Below are positions 9,412 through 18,044 of a stretch of 64,000 bases of DNA, piece by piece. Source of the stretch: Anaerolineaceae bacterium (GTDB lineage: Bacteria > Chloroflexota > Anaerolineae > Anaerolineales > Anaerolineaceae); NCBI GenBank assembly GCA_016841365.1, contig JAENZI010000005.1, positions 1 through 64,000 on the forward strand. Reading direction: 5' to 3'. Under the pieces are notes generated by a model. The model was not told where the DNA came from. It made no database searches and saw only the letters and a list, made by a program, of their open reading frames with translations. Both the position numbers and the translations under genes were made by a program. The stretch's first letter is position 1, and each line of letters starts with the position of its first letter.

Positions 9412-9425
9412 TAATCATATGATTA
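9412..9425 (+). promoter_or_regulatory. Perfect 14-bp palindrome, candidate autoregulator operator
   Basis: TAATCATATGATTA reads the same on both strands and sits just downstream of the -10 box and 25 bp before the regulator's start codon. GntR/FadR-type repressors bind short palindromes at such places, so autorepression is plausible. The sequence does not match the classic FadR consensus closely, so the assignment rests on position and symmetry. Confidence 0.55.
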
Positions 9426-9450
9426 ATCCTATGAATTAGGAAGAAGTTGA

Positions 9451-10149
9451 ATGACTTCTCAAATGCTGTCCAATCATTTATCAAAGTTCCTGGCTTATTT
9501 AGCAGAAGAATCCGCTAAAGGAACTGAAACACTGCCCAGTTTAACCGAGTTGAGCAAGAAACTTGGGATGAGCGTTTCTGCGCTCCGTGAGGAATTACAG
9601 GTTGCCAGGGCACTAGGTTTCGTTGAAGTCAAACCTCGCACCGGGATCAGGTGCTTACCCTACACATTTGCGCCATCGGTCAAACAAAGCCTGGCATTTG
9701 CCATCACGGTAAAGCATGATATGGTGCAGCAATTTTCGGATTTGCGCAATCACATCGAGGCATCCTACTGGTATCAGGCGGTGAGCAGCCTGACTGAGCA
9801 GGATGTCAGGAAATTAAATAATATAATTCGTATAGCCGATCGTAAATTAAGCGCCGATCCAATCCAAATTCCCCATGAAGAACACCGACAACTTCATTTG
9901 ACGATCTTCAGCCGACTGGACAATGCATTTGTTCAGGGGATTCTTGAATCCTACTGGGATATATACGAGGCAGTAGGGTTGAGTTTCTATGAGGATCAGA
10001 AATACCTTGAGCGAGTTTGGGATTATCATCGCCAGATGGTGGATTCTATTACTCACAGTGATTATCTGTCTGGTTATCAGGCATTAATTGCCCACATGGA
10101 TCTCTTGTTCCAGCGTGAGCAAAAAAACACAAAGATTCTATTTGAATAG
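9451..10149 (+). CDS. GntR/FadR-type transcriptional regulator (FCD-like sensor domain)
   Basis: The N-terminal part (about residues 20-70) is a winged helix-turn-helix with the SLTELSKKLGMSVSALREEL recognition segment and a wing ending in KPRTGIRCLPY. The C-terminal part is helical and has EEHRQLHLTIF and VWDYHRQMVDSI, placed as the metal- or ligand-binding histidines of FCD domains. It lies 18 bp before korA in the same direction, so it probably controls the oxidoreductase and itself. Ligand unknown; an organic acid is likely for this family. Confidence 0.85.
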   Translation: MTSQMLSNHLSKFLAYLAEESAKGTETLPSLTELSKKLGMSVSALREELQVARALGFVEVKPRTGIRCLPYTFAPSVKQSLAFAITVKHDMVQQFSDLRNHIEASYWYQAVSSLTEQDVRKLNNIIRIADRKLSADPIQIPHEEHRQLHLTIFSRLDNAFVQGILESYWDIYEAVGLSFYEDQKYLERVWDYHRQMVDSITHSDYLSGYQALIAHMDLLFQREQKNTKILFE

Positions 10150-10167
10150 GTTTTCGGAGGAACCCGT

Positions 10168-12000
10168 ATGATAGATGATCTTGGATCAGAAAAAGCGCAT
10201 AAGTCACCACAATCCCAAAAAATCAATGATTTTTGTATGACAATTTGTACCGTCAATGGTTCTGGCAGTGCAACGGCAAATATCACATTGTTGCGAGCCA
10301 TGTTTCATATGGGAATCCCGGTTTCAGGGAAAAACATCTTTCCATCAAATATTAAGGGATTACCGACCTGGTTTTCAATTCGTTTGTCAGATGAAGGTTA
10401 CCTGGGTCGGGTGGCACACGATGACATCATCGTTCAGATGAACCCGGCGACATTTCAGGAGGATATCAATTACGATATCCCCGGGGGGGTGATCTTTTAT
10501 GCTGATCACATCGATTTACCAATTCAACGTGATGATGTTGTCGTTTATCCGATGCCTGTTAAAGATTTGATCAAAGCGGCTGATATTCCGCGTAATTTGC
10601 GTGATTACATGGAAAATATGGTGTATGTCGGCGTTGTCTCCCAGATGCTTGGGATTGGGCTGGAATACATTAATAAAGCGCTATTGCAGCAATTTGAACA
10701 GAAGCCGTCGGTGGCTGAATCCAATTTTGCTGTAGTCAAAATGGCTGCTGATTGGGCAAAAGATAACCTTGAAAAGAAAGACCGATATTGGGTTGAGGAA
10801 AGAGAGCCATTAGAAGGTTATATGCTCGCAGATGGTAATACCGCTGCAGCATTAGGTGCAATTTACGGTGGTTTTCAGTTCTGCGGCTGGTATCCAATTA
10901 CGCCTGCAACCAGTTTGGCAGAATCCCTGGGTATCTATGCCCCAAAACTGCGAAAAGATCCTGAAACTGGAAAGAACAACTTTGCCATCGTGCAGGCAGA
11001 GGATGAACTGGCAGCAATAGGCATGGCTGTTGGTGCCGGCTGGGGCGGTATTCGTGCGATGTCTTCGACATCAGGTCCAGGCATCAGTCTGATGACAGAA
11101 TATATGAGCCTGGCGTATTATGCTGAAGTTCCCTTGGTGTTGTGGGACGTGCAGCGTGTTGGACCGAGCACCGGTTTGCCCACCCGAACGGGGCAAGGTG
11201 ACCTCAACCTGACCTATTATCTTGGGCATGGCGATACCCAGCAATTGGTCATCATTCCATCCTCGGTCAATGAGTGTTTTGAGTTTGGCTGGAAGGCTTT
11301 TGATTATGCCGATGAATTTCAGACACCTGTGATTGTATTGAGCGACCTTGATCTGGGGATGAACCTTTGGATCACCAAGAAGTTTGATTACCCTGATAAA
11401 CCGATCGACAGGGGCAAAATTTTATGGGAAGAGGACCTGGAGAAATTTGAGAGTGATTGGGGACGGTATCTTGATGTGGATGGGGATGGGATACCTTACA
11501 GGACTTTGATGGGCAATAAACACAAAAAAGCACCTTATTTCACACGCGGCACCGGTCACGATGAGTTTGGAAATTACAGCGAAGCACCTGATGTGTGGCT
11601 TCGTGTGATGGATAGGATCAAGTTGAAATTTGATAATGCACGTGAAAAACTACCTAAACCCGTTTATCGGAACATTGAAGGGGCAAAGATCGGTTTGATT
11701 GGGATGGGTTCGACTGAACCGGCAATTATGGAAGCTCAAGATATTTTAAACAAAATGGGCATTACAACAGATTTCATGCGTGTCCGAGCATTGCCCTTCT
11801 CCCAAGATGTCCGTAAGTTCATCCAGGCTCATGATCGAAATTATGTACTGGAATTGAACCGGGATGGTCAACTACATCAGATATTGGTGACAGAATATTG
11901 CGATCTTACGGATCGACTTGTTTCCCTTTCCTACATGGACGGTTTACCTTTGACGGCTAAATGGATCGTTGAGTCTTTATCCGAAAAGGAGGAAAAATAA
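10168..12000 (+). CDS. korA: 2-oxoacid:ferredoxin oxidoreductase, fused gamma-alpha subunit
   Basis: A 610-residue protein of the two-subunit (KorAB) class. The N-terminal third (about 20-190) is the gamma domain with NGSGSATANITLLRAMF; the rest is the alpha domain, opening with ADGNTAAALGAIYGG and the YPITPATS motif that builds the active site, followed by SSTSGPGISLMTEY. The enzyme oxidatively decarboxylates a 2-oxoacid to acyl-CoA and reduces ferredoxin, or runs in reverse. 2-oxoglutarate is the usual substrate, but pyruvate or branched 2-oxoacids cannot be excluded. The N-terminus has about 20 extra residues before the gamma domain. The korB start is two bases past its stop. Confidence 0.92.
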   Translation: MIDDLGSEKAHKSPQSQKINDFCMTICTVNGSGSATANITLLRAMFHMGIPVSGKNIFPSNIKGLPTWFSIRLSDEGYLGRVAHDDIIVQMNPATFQEDINYDIPGGVIFYADHIDLPIQRDDVVVYPMPVKDLIKAADIPRNLRDYMENMVYVGVVSQMLGIGLEYINKALLQQFEQKPSVAESNFAVVKMAADWAKDNLEKKDRYWVEEREPLEGYMLADGNTAAALGAIYGGFQFCGWYPITPATSLAESLGIYAPKLRKDPETGKNNFAIVQAEDELAAIGMAVGAGWGGIRAMSSTSGPGISLMTEYMSLAYYAEVPLVLWDVQRVGPSTGLPTRTGQGDLNLTYYLGHGDTQQLVIIPSSVNECFEFGWKAFDYADEFQTPVIVLSDLDLGMNLWITKKFDYPDKPIDRGKILWEEDLEKFESDWGRYLDVDGDGIPYRTLMGNKHKKAPYFTRGTGHDEFGNYSEAPDVWLRVMDRIKLKFDNAREKLPKPVYRNIEGAKIGLIGMGSTEPAIMEAQDILNKMGITTDFMRVRALPFSQDVRKFIQAHDRNYVLELNRDGQLHQILVTEYCDLTDRLVSLSYMDGLPLTAKWIVESLSEKEEK

Positions 12001-12001
12001 G

Positions 12002-13033
12002 ATGGCTGAACAAGATAACACAAACGCAATCGGATTAACTCGAGCCGATTACAAGGGTGAGCGTTCCACGCTTTGCCCAGGATGCGGCCATAATACCATT
12101 TCGGCACAGATTCTTTATGCCTGTTATGAAATGGACATTCATCCTTCAAATATTGTCAAATTCAGCGGTATTGGCTGTTCAAGCAAGAGCCCTACCTATT
12201 TTCTTAGCCAATCCTTTGGATTCAATGGTTTGCATGGGCGAATGCCTTCGCTTGCACTGGGTGCTGCCTTTGCTGATACGAGCATGAAAGTGCTTGGTGT
12301 TTCTGGAGATGGTGACACAGCCAGTATCGGGCTTGGTCAATTCAAACACCTGATTCGTCGGAATTTGCCAATGGTTTACATTGTTGAGAACAACGGTGTT
12401 TACGGGCTGACAAAAGGGCAGTTCTCTGCAACAGCCGAGAAGGGGTTGGAATTGAAGTATCAGGGAGTGAACCCATTTTTGCCGATCGATATTGCCAAAG
12501 AGGCATTGATTGGCAATGCCAGCTTTGTGGCACGTTCCTTTGCTGGAGACCCGCAACAGGTGCGGTCATTATTAAAGGCAGCGCTTAGCCATCGCGGAAC
12601 TTCGGTTTTGGATATCATCAGCCCCTGTGTGAGTTTCAATAACCGCGAGGACACCCTGCATTCGTATCAATGGGGGCGACAGCATGAAGCGCCACTCCAC
12701 GATATCGCTTTTGTCCCTACACGTAAATCGATCATTCTGGATGAATTTAAGGAAGGCGAAACAAAAGAAGTGACACTGCACGACGGTTCTGTTGTGGTGC
12801 TGAAAAAATTGGAAAAAGATTATGATCCAACAGATAAATATCAGGCATTACAGATGCTGGAAGAAGCAGAACGTAATCGCTGGTTGATAACAGGTCTTAT
12901 ATATGTCGATCCTGGTCAGCCAGCACTGTATGATTATATGAACCTTGTCGAGGAACCATTAAATCGTGTCCCGGCAGAAAAATTGCGCCCTTCCGCTGAA
13001 GCATTACAAAAGATAAATCAGTCGATGGGGTAG
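12002..13033 (+). CDS. korB: 2-oxoacid:ferredoxin oxidoreductase, beta subunit
   Basis: Catalytic thiamine pyrophosphate subunit (343 residues). The TPP motif is GDGD...ENNGVYGLTKGQ. Four cysteines stand where KorB enzymes ligate a [4Fe-4S] cluster: the pair in CPGCGH, one in SGIGCSSKSP and one in SPCVSFNNRE. The start is the ATG at 12002, preceded by AAGGAGG at 11986-11992; an in-frame start 33 bp upstream would lie inside korA. A bidirectional terminator follows. Confidence 0.93.
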   Translation: MAEQDNTNAIGLTRADYKGERSTLCPGCGHNTISAQILYACYEMDIHPSNIVKFSGIGCSSKSPTYFLSQSFGFNGLHGRMPSLALGAAFADTSMKVLGVSGDGDTASIGLGQFKHLIRRNLPMVYIVENNGVYGLTKGQFSATAEKGLELKYQGVNPFLPIDIAKEALIGNASFVARSFAGDPQQVRSLLKAALSHRGTSVLDIISPCVSFNNREDTLHSYQWGRQHEAPLHDIAFVPTRKSIILDEFKEGETKEVTLHDGSVVVLKKLEKDYDPTDKYQALQMLEEAERNRWLITGLIYVDPGQPALYDYMNLVEEPLNRVPAEKLRPSAEALQKINQSMG

Positions 13034-13062
13034 TTGGTTTGTGGCGAATCAAAAGGAATCAA

Positions 13063-13090
13063 AAAACCGGTGATTTTAATCACCGGTTTT
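13063..13090 (+). terminator. Bidirectional intrinsic terminator between korB and pyk
   Basis: A 12-bp perfect stem (13063-13074 with 13079-13090) closes a 4-base loop. A-runs on one side and T-runs on the other make it usable from both strands, for korB (plus) and for the long minus-strand run that ends with pyk. Confidence 0.9.
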
Positions 13091-13109
13091 TACTTGATGA
13101 TTTTAATTT

Positions 13110-14558
13110 TTAGGCGTCACCCAGCGTATGTAAAAGGGCAAGGTTTGGTTGTTTATAAGCACCGACCGGGAAGCCAGAGATCACAATAACCTGTTGGCCA
13201 AACTCGAGGTTTGTAGCTGTTGCGATGGCTGTCTCGACATGTTTGATCATTGTTTCAAGCGTATCTGCATAAGGCACAAGCATGGGTGTCACGCCCCAAT
13301 ACATGCTCATCTGACGGTAAGTGTTCATCTCTGGTGTAAAAGCCAAAATTGGCACCTCTGGCCTTGCCTTCGACATCAACCGGGCAGTCTTGCCGGATTG
13401 TGTAAAGACAATAATCGCGACCACATTCCGATCATGCGCCAGTTCTTTGGCAGCCTTAGTAATTGAAACTGGGTCGCTTTGGCCGGACAATTCGGAAACA
13501 AAGGATTTTTTACCCCATTTTTCAGAATTATCTTCAGCTTGTTGAATGATGGAATTCATCATTTTAACACTCTCAACAGGATATTTCCCCGCTGCGGTTT
13601 CGCCTGAGAGCATTACGGCATCGGTCCCGTCGAAGATGGCGTTTGCGACATCGGTCGCCTCAGCCCGGGTAGGCCGGGGGTTTGTGATCATTGATTCAAG
13701 CATCTGAGTGGCCGTGATGACCAGTTTCCCATGAGCATTGGCACTGGCGATGATCTCTTTTTGCGCAATGGGGACTGCCGCAGGGGACATTTCAACGCCA
13801 AGGTCGCCACGCGCTACCATGACGCCATCGGTAACCTTGAGGATCTCTTCAAGGTTTTTTAGAGCTTCTGGCCTTTCCAATTTGGCGATAATGGGTGTTT
13901 TCGCCGCCTTGGCATTGGTGGCTAATTCTTTGATGGCCTTACGGACTGTCAAAATATCATCTGCATTGAGGACAAAAGAGACTGCGATCATATCCACACC
14001 GATTTCTAAGCCAAATTTTAAGTCTTCGCGGTCTTTTTCTGTAAAGATCGGCATGGTTAAGTTAGCGCCGGGCAAGTTAACACCCTTATTAGATTTCAGC
14101 GTTCCGCCTAACATCACAACTGCTTCAATCCGGTCTCCATTGATCGATTGGACTTCCATTTCAAGGTGGCCATCATCGAGCAAAATATGATTGCCAGGTT
14201 TCAATACCTTGTGCAGATCAGGGATCTCGAATGGAATAAAAATATCGTCCTCATCCACAACAAACGATTCCGAGGAGCTTAATGCCACCTGATCCCCGGC
14301 TTTTAGTTCAAGGCTTCCTCCAGGCAGTTTGCCAATCCGCATTTTAGGCCCCTGAAGGTCTTGCAAGATTGTAATGCTGATCCCGCGTTCATCGGCTATC
14401 TCACGGATGGTTTCAATCACTTTTTGGTGTGCTTCTTGAGTGCCATGGGAAAAATTCAGCCGCGCGACATCCATTCCAGCGCAGATCAGTGCGTGAATGG
14501 TGTCATGATCATCGCTGCTTGGGCCTAATGTACAAACAATTTTTGCAAATCGGTCCAT
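13110..14558 (-). CDS. pyk: Pyruvate kinase
   Basis: The 482-residue product converts phosphoenolpyruvate and ADP to pyruvate and ATP. It opens with KIVCTLGPSSDD, has the SHGT segment, the active-site region AKLERPEALKNLEEI with the catalytic lysine, VARGDLGVEM and the ATQMLESMI and PTRAEATDVANA segments, and a full C-terminal domain. It has no extra PEP-utiliser domain. The start codon lies 19 bp after the rocD stop, so it is probably the last gene of the argF-rocD-pyk group. Confidence 0.97.
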   Translation of the reverse strand: MDRFAKIVCTLGPSSDDHDTIHALICAGMDVARLNFSHGTQEAHQKVIETIREIADERGISITILQDLQGPKMRIGKLPGGSLELKAGDQVALSSSESFVVDEDDIFIPFEIPDLHKVLKPGNHILLDDGHLEMEVQSINGDRIEAVVMLGGTLKSNKGVNLPGANLTMPIFTEKDREDLKFGLEIGVDMIAVSFVLNADDILTVRKAIKELATNAKAAKTPIIAKLERPEALKNLEEILKVTDGVMVARGDLGVEMSPAAVPIAQKEIIASANAHGKLVITATQMLESMITNPRPTRAEATDVANAIFDGTDAVMLSGETAAGKYPVESVKMMNSIIQQAEDNSEKWGKKSFVSELSGQSDPVSITKAAKELAHDRNVVAIIVFTQSGKTARLMSKARPEVPILAFTPEMNTYRQMSMYWGVTPMLVPYADTLETMIKHVETAIATATNLEFGQQVIVISGFPVGAYKQPNLALLHTLGDA

Positions 14559-14577
14559 GGCACTCCTTTTATTTCCA

Positions 14578-15783
14578 TTAATCCATTAAAAGCACTTCAC
14601 GCAGGATGGGAAGCATCCAGTCAATCGTTTCTTTATCGATAATCAGAGGTGGTGCAAGCCGCAGAATGTGGGTATGGGTCTCTTTAACCAGGATACCTCT
14701 CTTCTTCAATTCTTCTGCAAAGCGCCTGGCACCGCCTAATTCATGTTTGAGTTCAACACCAATGAATAAACCCTTCCCGCGGATGTCTTTGATATTCTTT
14801 TTTGGAATTTCCTCCAAGTAATCCAGCATGTATTCGCCCATTATCTTGGAGTTTTCTACTAAATTCTCTTCTTCGATCACCTCGAGCGCGGCGATGCCGA
14901 TGGTTGCCGCCAGGGGGTTGCCACCGAAGGTTGAACCATGCTGACCGGGTTCGATCAATCCCAAAATGGATTTATCGGCGAGAACGGCAGAGATGGGATA
15001 AAAACCACCCGAAAGTGCTTTACCGATGATTGTAATGTCCGGACGAACACCTTCATGCTGGCTTGCAAAGAGTGCCCCAGTTCTGCCGAGGCCTGTTTGG
15101 ATTTCATCTGCCATAAAGAGGATGTTGTTCTCACGGCAAAGTGCTTCAACATCTTTGAGATAACCCTTGGGAGGTATTAAAATACCGTTTTCTCCCTGGA
15201 TCGGTTCCAGCATGATTGCAGCGGTATTCTCATTGATCGCATCTCTCAAGGCATCGATATCCCCATATTTCACCATGGGGAAGCCTGGCGTAAAGGGGCC
15301 GAAATCCTTTTTATAATCCTCTTCTGAAGTGAAAGAAATAATCGTGGTTGTCCTGCCGTGGAAGTTCCCCTCGGCGACGATGATCTCAGCCTTGTTTTGG
15401 GGAATACCTTTAACCAGATAACCCCATTTCCTGGCGACCTTGATCCCTGTTTCCACTGCTTCGGCACCGCTGTTCATAGGTAATGACATCTCATAGCCGG
15501 TCATATCCGAGAGTTTTTTATAGAAAAGACCGAGTTTATCGTTGCGGAATGCGCGGGAGGTTAACGTCAAACGATCGAGCTGATCGATCACCGCTTGCTT
15601 GATTTTGGGATGATTATGGCCCTGGTTCAATGCCGAGTAAGCACTCAAACAATCCAGGTATTTATTGCCCTCTACATCCGTAACCCAAACGCCTTCGCCT
15701 TTAGAGATTACGACATCCAGCGGGTGGTAGTTGTGCGCCCCATATTCCTCTTCCAAATGGATGAAATAGTCACTATTTTGCAT
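14578..15783 (-). CDS. rocD: Ornithine aminotransferase
   Basis: A class-III PLP aminotransferase of 401 residues, closest in layout to ornithine-oxo-acid aminotransferase: [14 protein letters not shown] at the N-terminus, [22 protein letters not shown], the cofactor aspartate D226 in [13 protein letters not shown] and the PLP lysine K255 in [10 protein letters not shown]. It turns ornithine and 2-oxoglutarate into glutamate semialdehyde and glutamate. It overlaps the end of argF by 11 bp, which points to ornithine breakdown or ornithine-proline interconversion rather than arginine synthesis alone. Acetylornithine aminotransferase is the alternative, but the N-terminal signature favours RocD. 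Confidence 0.92.
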   Translation of the reverse strand: MQNSDYFIHLEEEYGAHNYHPLDVVISKGEGVWVTDVEGNKYLDCLSAYSALNQGHNHPKIKQAVIDQLDRLTLTSRAFRNDKLGLFYKKLSDMTGYEMSLPMNSGAEAVETGIKVARKWGYLVKGIPQNKAEIIVAEGNFHGRTTTIISFTSEEDYKKDFGPFTPGFPMVKYGDIDALRDAINENTAAIMLEPIQGENGILIPPKGYLKDVEALCRENNILFMADEIQTGLGRTGALFASQHEGVRPDITIIGKALSGGFYPISAVLADKSILGLIEPGQHGSTFGGNPLAATIGIAALEVIEEENLVENSKIMGEYMLDYLEEIPKKNIKDIRGKGLFIGVELKHELGGARRFAEELKKRGILVKETHTHILRLAPPLIIDKETIDWMLPILREVLLMD

Positions 15784-16711
15784 CTGATTCTCCTTCAGTT
15801 AGTAAGTCTACGAGGATTGCTTTTTGTGCATGCATTCTGTTTTCCGCCTGGACAAACAAGCGTGAATGCGGTCCATCAGCAACTTCATCAGTGATTTCCT
15901 CGCCGCGATGTGCGGGAAGGCAATGCAAAACAATGGCTTTAGGTTTTGCTAATTTCACAATTTCTTGATTTACCTGGTAGGGAGGGAATACCTTTCTCCG
16001 ATTTTCCGCTTCTTCCTCTTGTCCCATGCTGGTCCATGTATCCGTATAAATCACATCTGCCTGATCTGCAGCAGCTTGTGGCTCTCGCAGCAGTGTAACG
16101 GATCCACCAGAAAGCTCAGCAAACTTCTTGCTTTGCTCAATATCAGCTTCGGGCATATCGTAACCCTCAGGATTCGCGATGCGGAAATCAGCACCTAGTT
16201 TTGTGGCGACTTTCATCAGTGACACAGCCACGTTATTGCCGTCGCCGATGTATGAAATCGTCAAACCCTTCAAATTGCCAAATTCCTCATAGATGGTGAG
16301 TGCATCAGCCATTGCCTGGCAGGGATGGTTGTAGTCGCTCAAGCCATTGATCACAGGTACGCTAGCCCATTTAGCCAGCTCAAGGACATGCTCGTGCGCA
16401 AAAACACGCGCCATGATGACCTGCACATACCCGGACAAGACTCTGGCAACATCGGCGATCGACTCCCGTTTACCCAACCCGATTTCCTGGGGGGATAAGT
16501 AAAGCGCATCACCGCCCAGCGTCCGCATCGCCATGTCAAAGCTGACCCGTGTGCGCAGGCTTGGTTTCTGGAATACCATTGCCAGCACTTTGTTTTTGAG
16601 GATTGGCCGAAATTCTCCATTTTTCAGCTCTTGTTTTAGTGTTGAACCTAAATCGAGCAAATGGCGAATCTCGTCTGAGGTGAAATCCGCAAGGTCAAGA
16701 AAATGTTTCAT
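15773..16711 (-). CDS. argF: Ornithine carbamoyltransferase
   Basis: The 312-residue enzyme joins carbamoyl phosphate and ornithine to citrulline, or runs backwards in arginine catabolism. The carbamoyl phosphate motif is SLRTR at 51-55 (the textbook form is STRTR), HPCQ is at 129-132, the ornithine loop is DTWTSMG at 224-230, and [10 protein letters not shown] at 263-272 carries the catalytic cysteine. The gene heads the argF-rocD-pyk set and is preceded by only 35 bp. Whether it acts anabolically or catabolically cannot be settled here; no carbamate kinase or arginine deiminase is in view. Confidence 0.95.
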   Translation of the reverse strand: MKHFLDLADFTSDEIRHLLDLGSTLKQELKNGEFRPILKNKVLAMVFQKPSLRTRVSFDMAMRTLGGDALYLSPQEIGLGKRESIADVARVLSGYVQVIMARVFAHEHVLELAKWASVPVINGLSDYNHPCQAMADALTIYEEFGNLKGLTISYIGDGNNVAVSLMKVATKLGADFRIANPEGYDMPEADIEQSKKFAELSGGSVTLLREPQAAADQADVIYTDTWTSMGQEEEAENRRKVFPPYQVNQEIVKLAKPKAIVLHCLPAHRGEEITDEVADGPHSRLFVQAENRMHAQKAILVDLLTEGESDAK

Positions 16712-16746
16712 AAAATCTCCTTTTGTTATTGGTTGACAATAGATTG

Positions 16747-17589
16747 TTATTCCCGTCTGACATCTGAGAGGTTGACAACCTCAACTTCGTCGTTGACATA
16801 CGCAATCCCCTGAAGCAGGACATTGCTCTGAGCAACACCCAGCCAGAAGAAAATTCCGGTTAGGAAGAGGTTGGCAATTATCAAATATTTATTGAGGTTG
16901 TTCTGTAATTTGCCGCTTGTTCTCTCCATCCTACTGATGATGTTATCATATTCTTCGAGAACGACTTGAGCGTCTTCGATATCCGATTCAAACTTCTCGA
17001 GATCTTGAGATAGAACAAGCAGGTCATCATTAAGCAAGGTCACACCATCTGCGGTAACGACAAGGGATTGTTCGATACTCTCAAGCGATTCTGGGATATC
17101 ATCCATTGATCCTGCCATTTGATCGAGGCTGAGATGCAGTGGCACATCAGGCTCGTAATCGACGCCGATCAGCGGAATAGAAGCTAAAAATGATAATGTC
17201 TTGTGGATAATTTCTGCACTGGCAGACGCAGAAGATAATGCGTTTTGTGATTCAATGATGGTCAATCGGATATCATCACCGATCAAAGCTCCGGAGCTTT
17301 CTAACGACTCTGTGATAGAGCCAAACGTGCCATCAAGGTTTTCTATCAATGAAATCAGCACCTGTAAATTAGAGTTTGTGTTTTCCAGTGTGCTATCAAG
17401 AACCAAAATACCATCCTGGGTGGTCTGAAGGACGTCATCGAAAGAATCCAATGCCCCGTTCGCTGAATTTTCCAGATTAGGCTTAACGAGCCATATCGCT
17501 GCAATCACAGCGATGCAAAATAAGATGCCCAATGCACCAAGAAGGATGTAAACTTTGCCCCACAATCGGACGCCAGGTGAATTCTTCAT
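16747..17589 (-). CDS. Membrane protein with two terminal helices and a long coiled-coil-like middle
   Basis: I do not recognise the family. The 280-residue protein has one hydrophobic helix near the N-terminus (about 11-34), another near the C-terminus (about 234-258), and between them a Ser/Asp/Glu/Leu-rich heptad-like stretch (residues 40-230), so an extracytoplasmic helical hairpin anchored at both ends is likely. The layout recalls the periplasmic sensor part of chemoreceptor-like proteins, but no signalling domain follows. Its start overlaps the ybeY stop by 4 bp, so it is translated from the same message. Confidence 0.75.
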   Translation of the reverse strand: MKNSPGVRLWGKVYILLGALGILFCIAVIAAIWLVKPNLENSANGALDSFDDVLQTTQDGILVLDSTLENTNSNLQVLISLIENLDGTFGSITESLESSGALIGDDIRLTIIESQNALSSASASAEIIHKTLSFLASIPLIGVDYEPDVPLHLSLDQMAGSMDDIPESLESIEQSLVVTADGVTLLNDDLLVLSQDLEKFESDIEDAQVVLEEYDNIISRMERTSGKLQNNLNKYLIIANLFLTGIFFWLGVAQSNVLLQGIAYVNDEVEVVNLSDVRRE

Positions 17590-18038
17590 TCTTTTTTCTC
17601 CTTATGTTTTAAGAGCAGGTCAGCAAATAATTTATCCTGCAAATCCCACATCTCAGCTTTTCTCTCCGGTTCATCGTGATCAAACCCTAAAAGATGCAAA
17701 GTGCCATGAATTGCCAAAAATGCACATTCCTCTTCTGTGGTGTGGTGATTTTCCGGTGCTTGTTGTTGCACCTTGTCAACTGAGATAACAATATCCCCAA
17801 GGTAATGGCGTCCCGTCTCGGGGTCGGTAAAACCTTCATAGAAAGAAAGCACATCGGTGGTTTGGTCTATCCCGCGATACCTGTGATTCAGTTTGCGCAT
17901 TTCCTGGTCATCGGTCAGGCGCAGTGTGATATCCACATCGGATTGATCGATCCGTCCGAGGGTCGCTTCAATGGCCGCTTTCAAGAATGATAGATCAATA
18001 TTATTGAGATTGTTTTGGGTCTTCTGAATTTCAATCAT
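17586..18038 (-). CDS. ybeY: rRNA maturation endoribonuclease YbeY
   Basis: The three zinc ligands are H111, H115 and H121 in the motif HGTLHLLGFDH, the hallmark of the UPF0054/YbeY family, and LNHRYRGIDQTTDVLSF is also characteristic. YbeY is a metal-dependent RNase needed for 16S rRNA maturation and ribosome quality control. The length of 150 residues is normal. It follows the 7TM-HD gene by 6 bp, the same order as yqfF-ybeY in Firmicutes. Confidence 0.96.
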   Translation of the reverse strand: MIEIQKTQNNLNNIDLSFLKAAIEATLGRIDQSDVDITLRLTDDQEMRKLNHRYRGIDQTTDVLSFYEGFTDPETGRHYLGDIVISVDKVQQQAPENHHTTEEECAFLAIHGTLHLLGFDHDEPERKAEMWDLQDKLFADLLLKHKEKKE

Positions 18039-18044
18039 TTCAGT

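Noticed and set aside
13063-13090. Long perfect inverted repeat as an operator
   Set aside because: It lies between two converging genes and has A/T flanks on both sides, so it is a bidirectional terminator.
16547-16561. SLRTR in place of STRTR in ornithine carbamoyltransferase as a loss of function
   Set aside because: The other catalytic motifs are intact, and this form is known to me in homologues; it is not a sign of decay.
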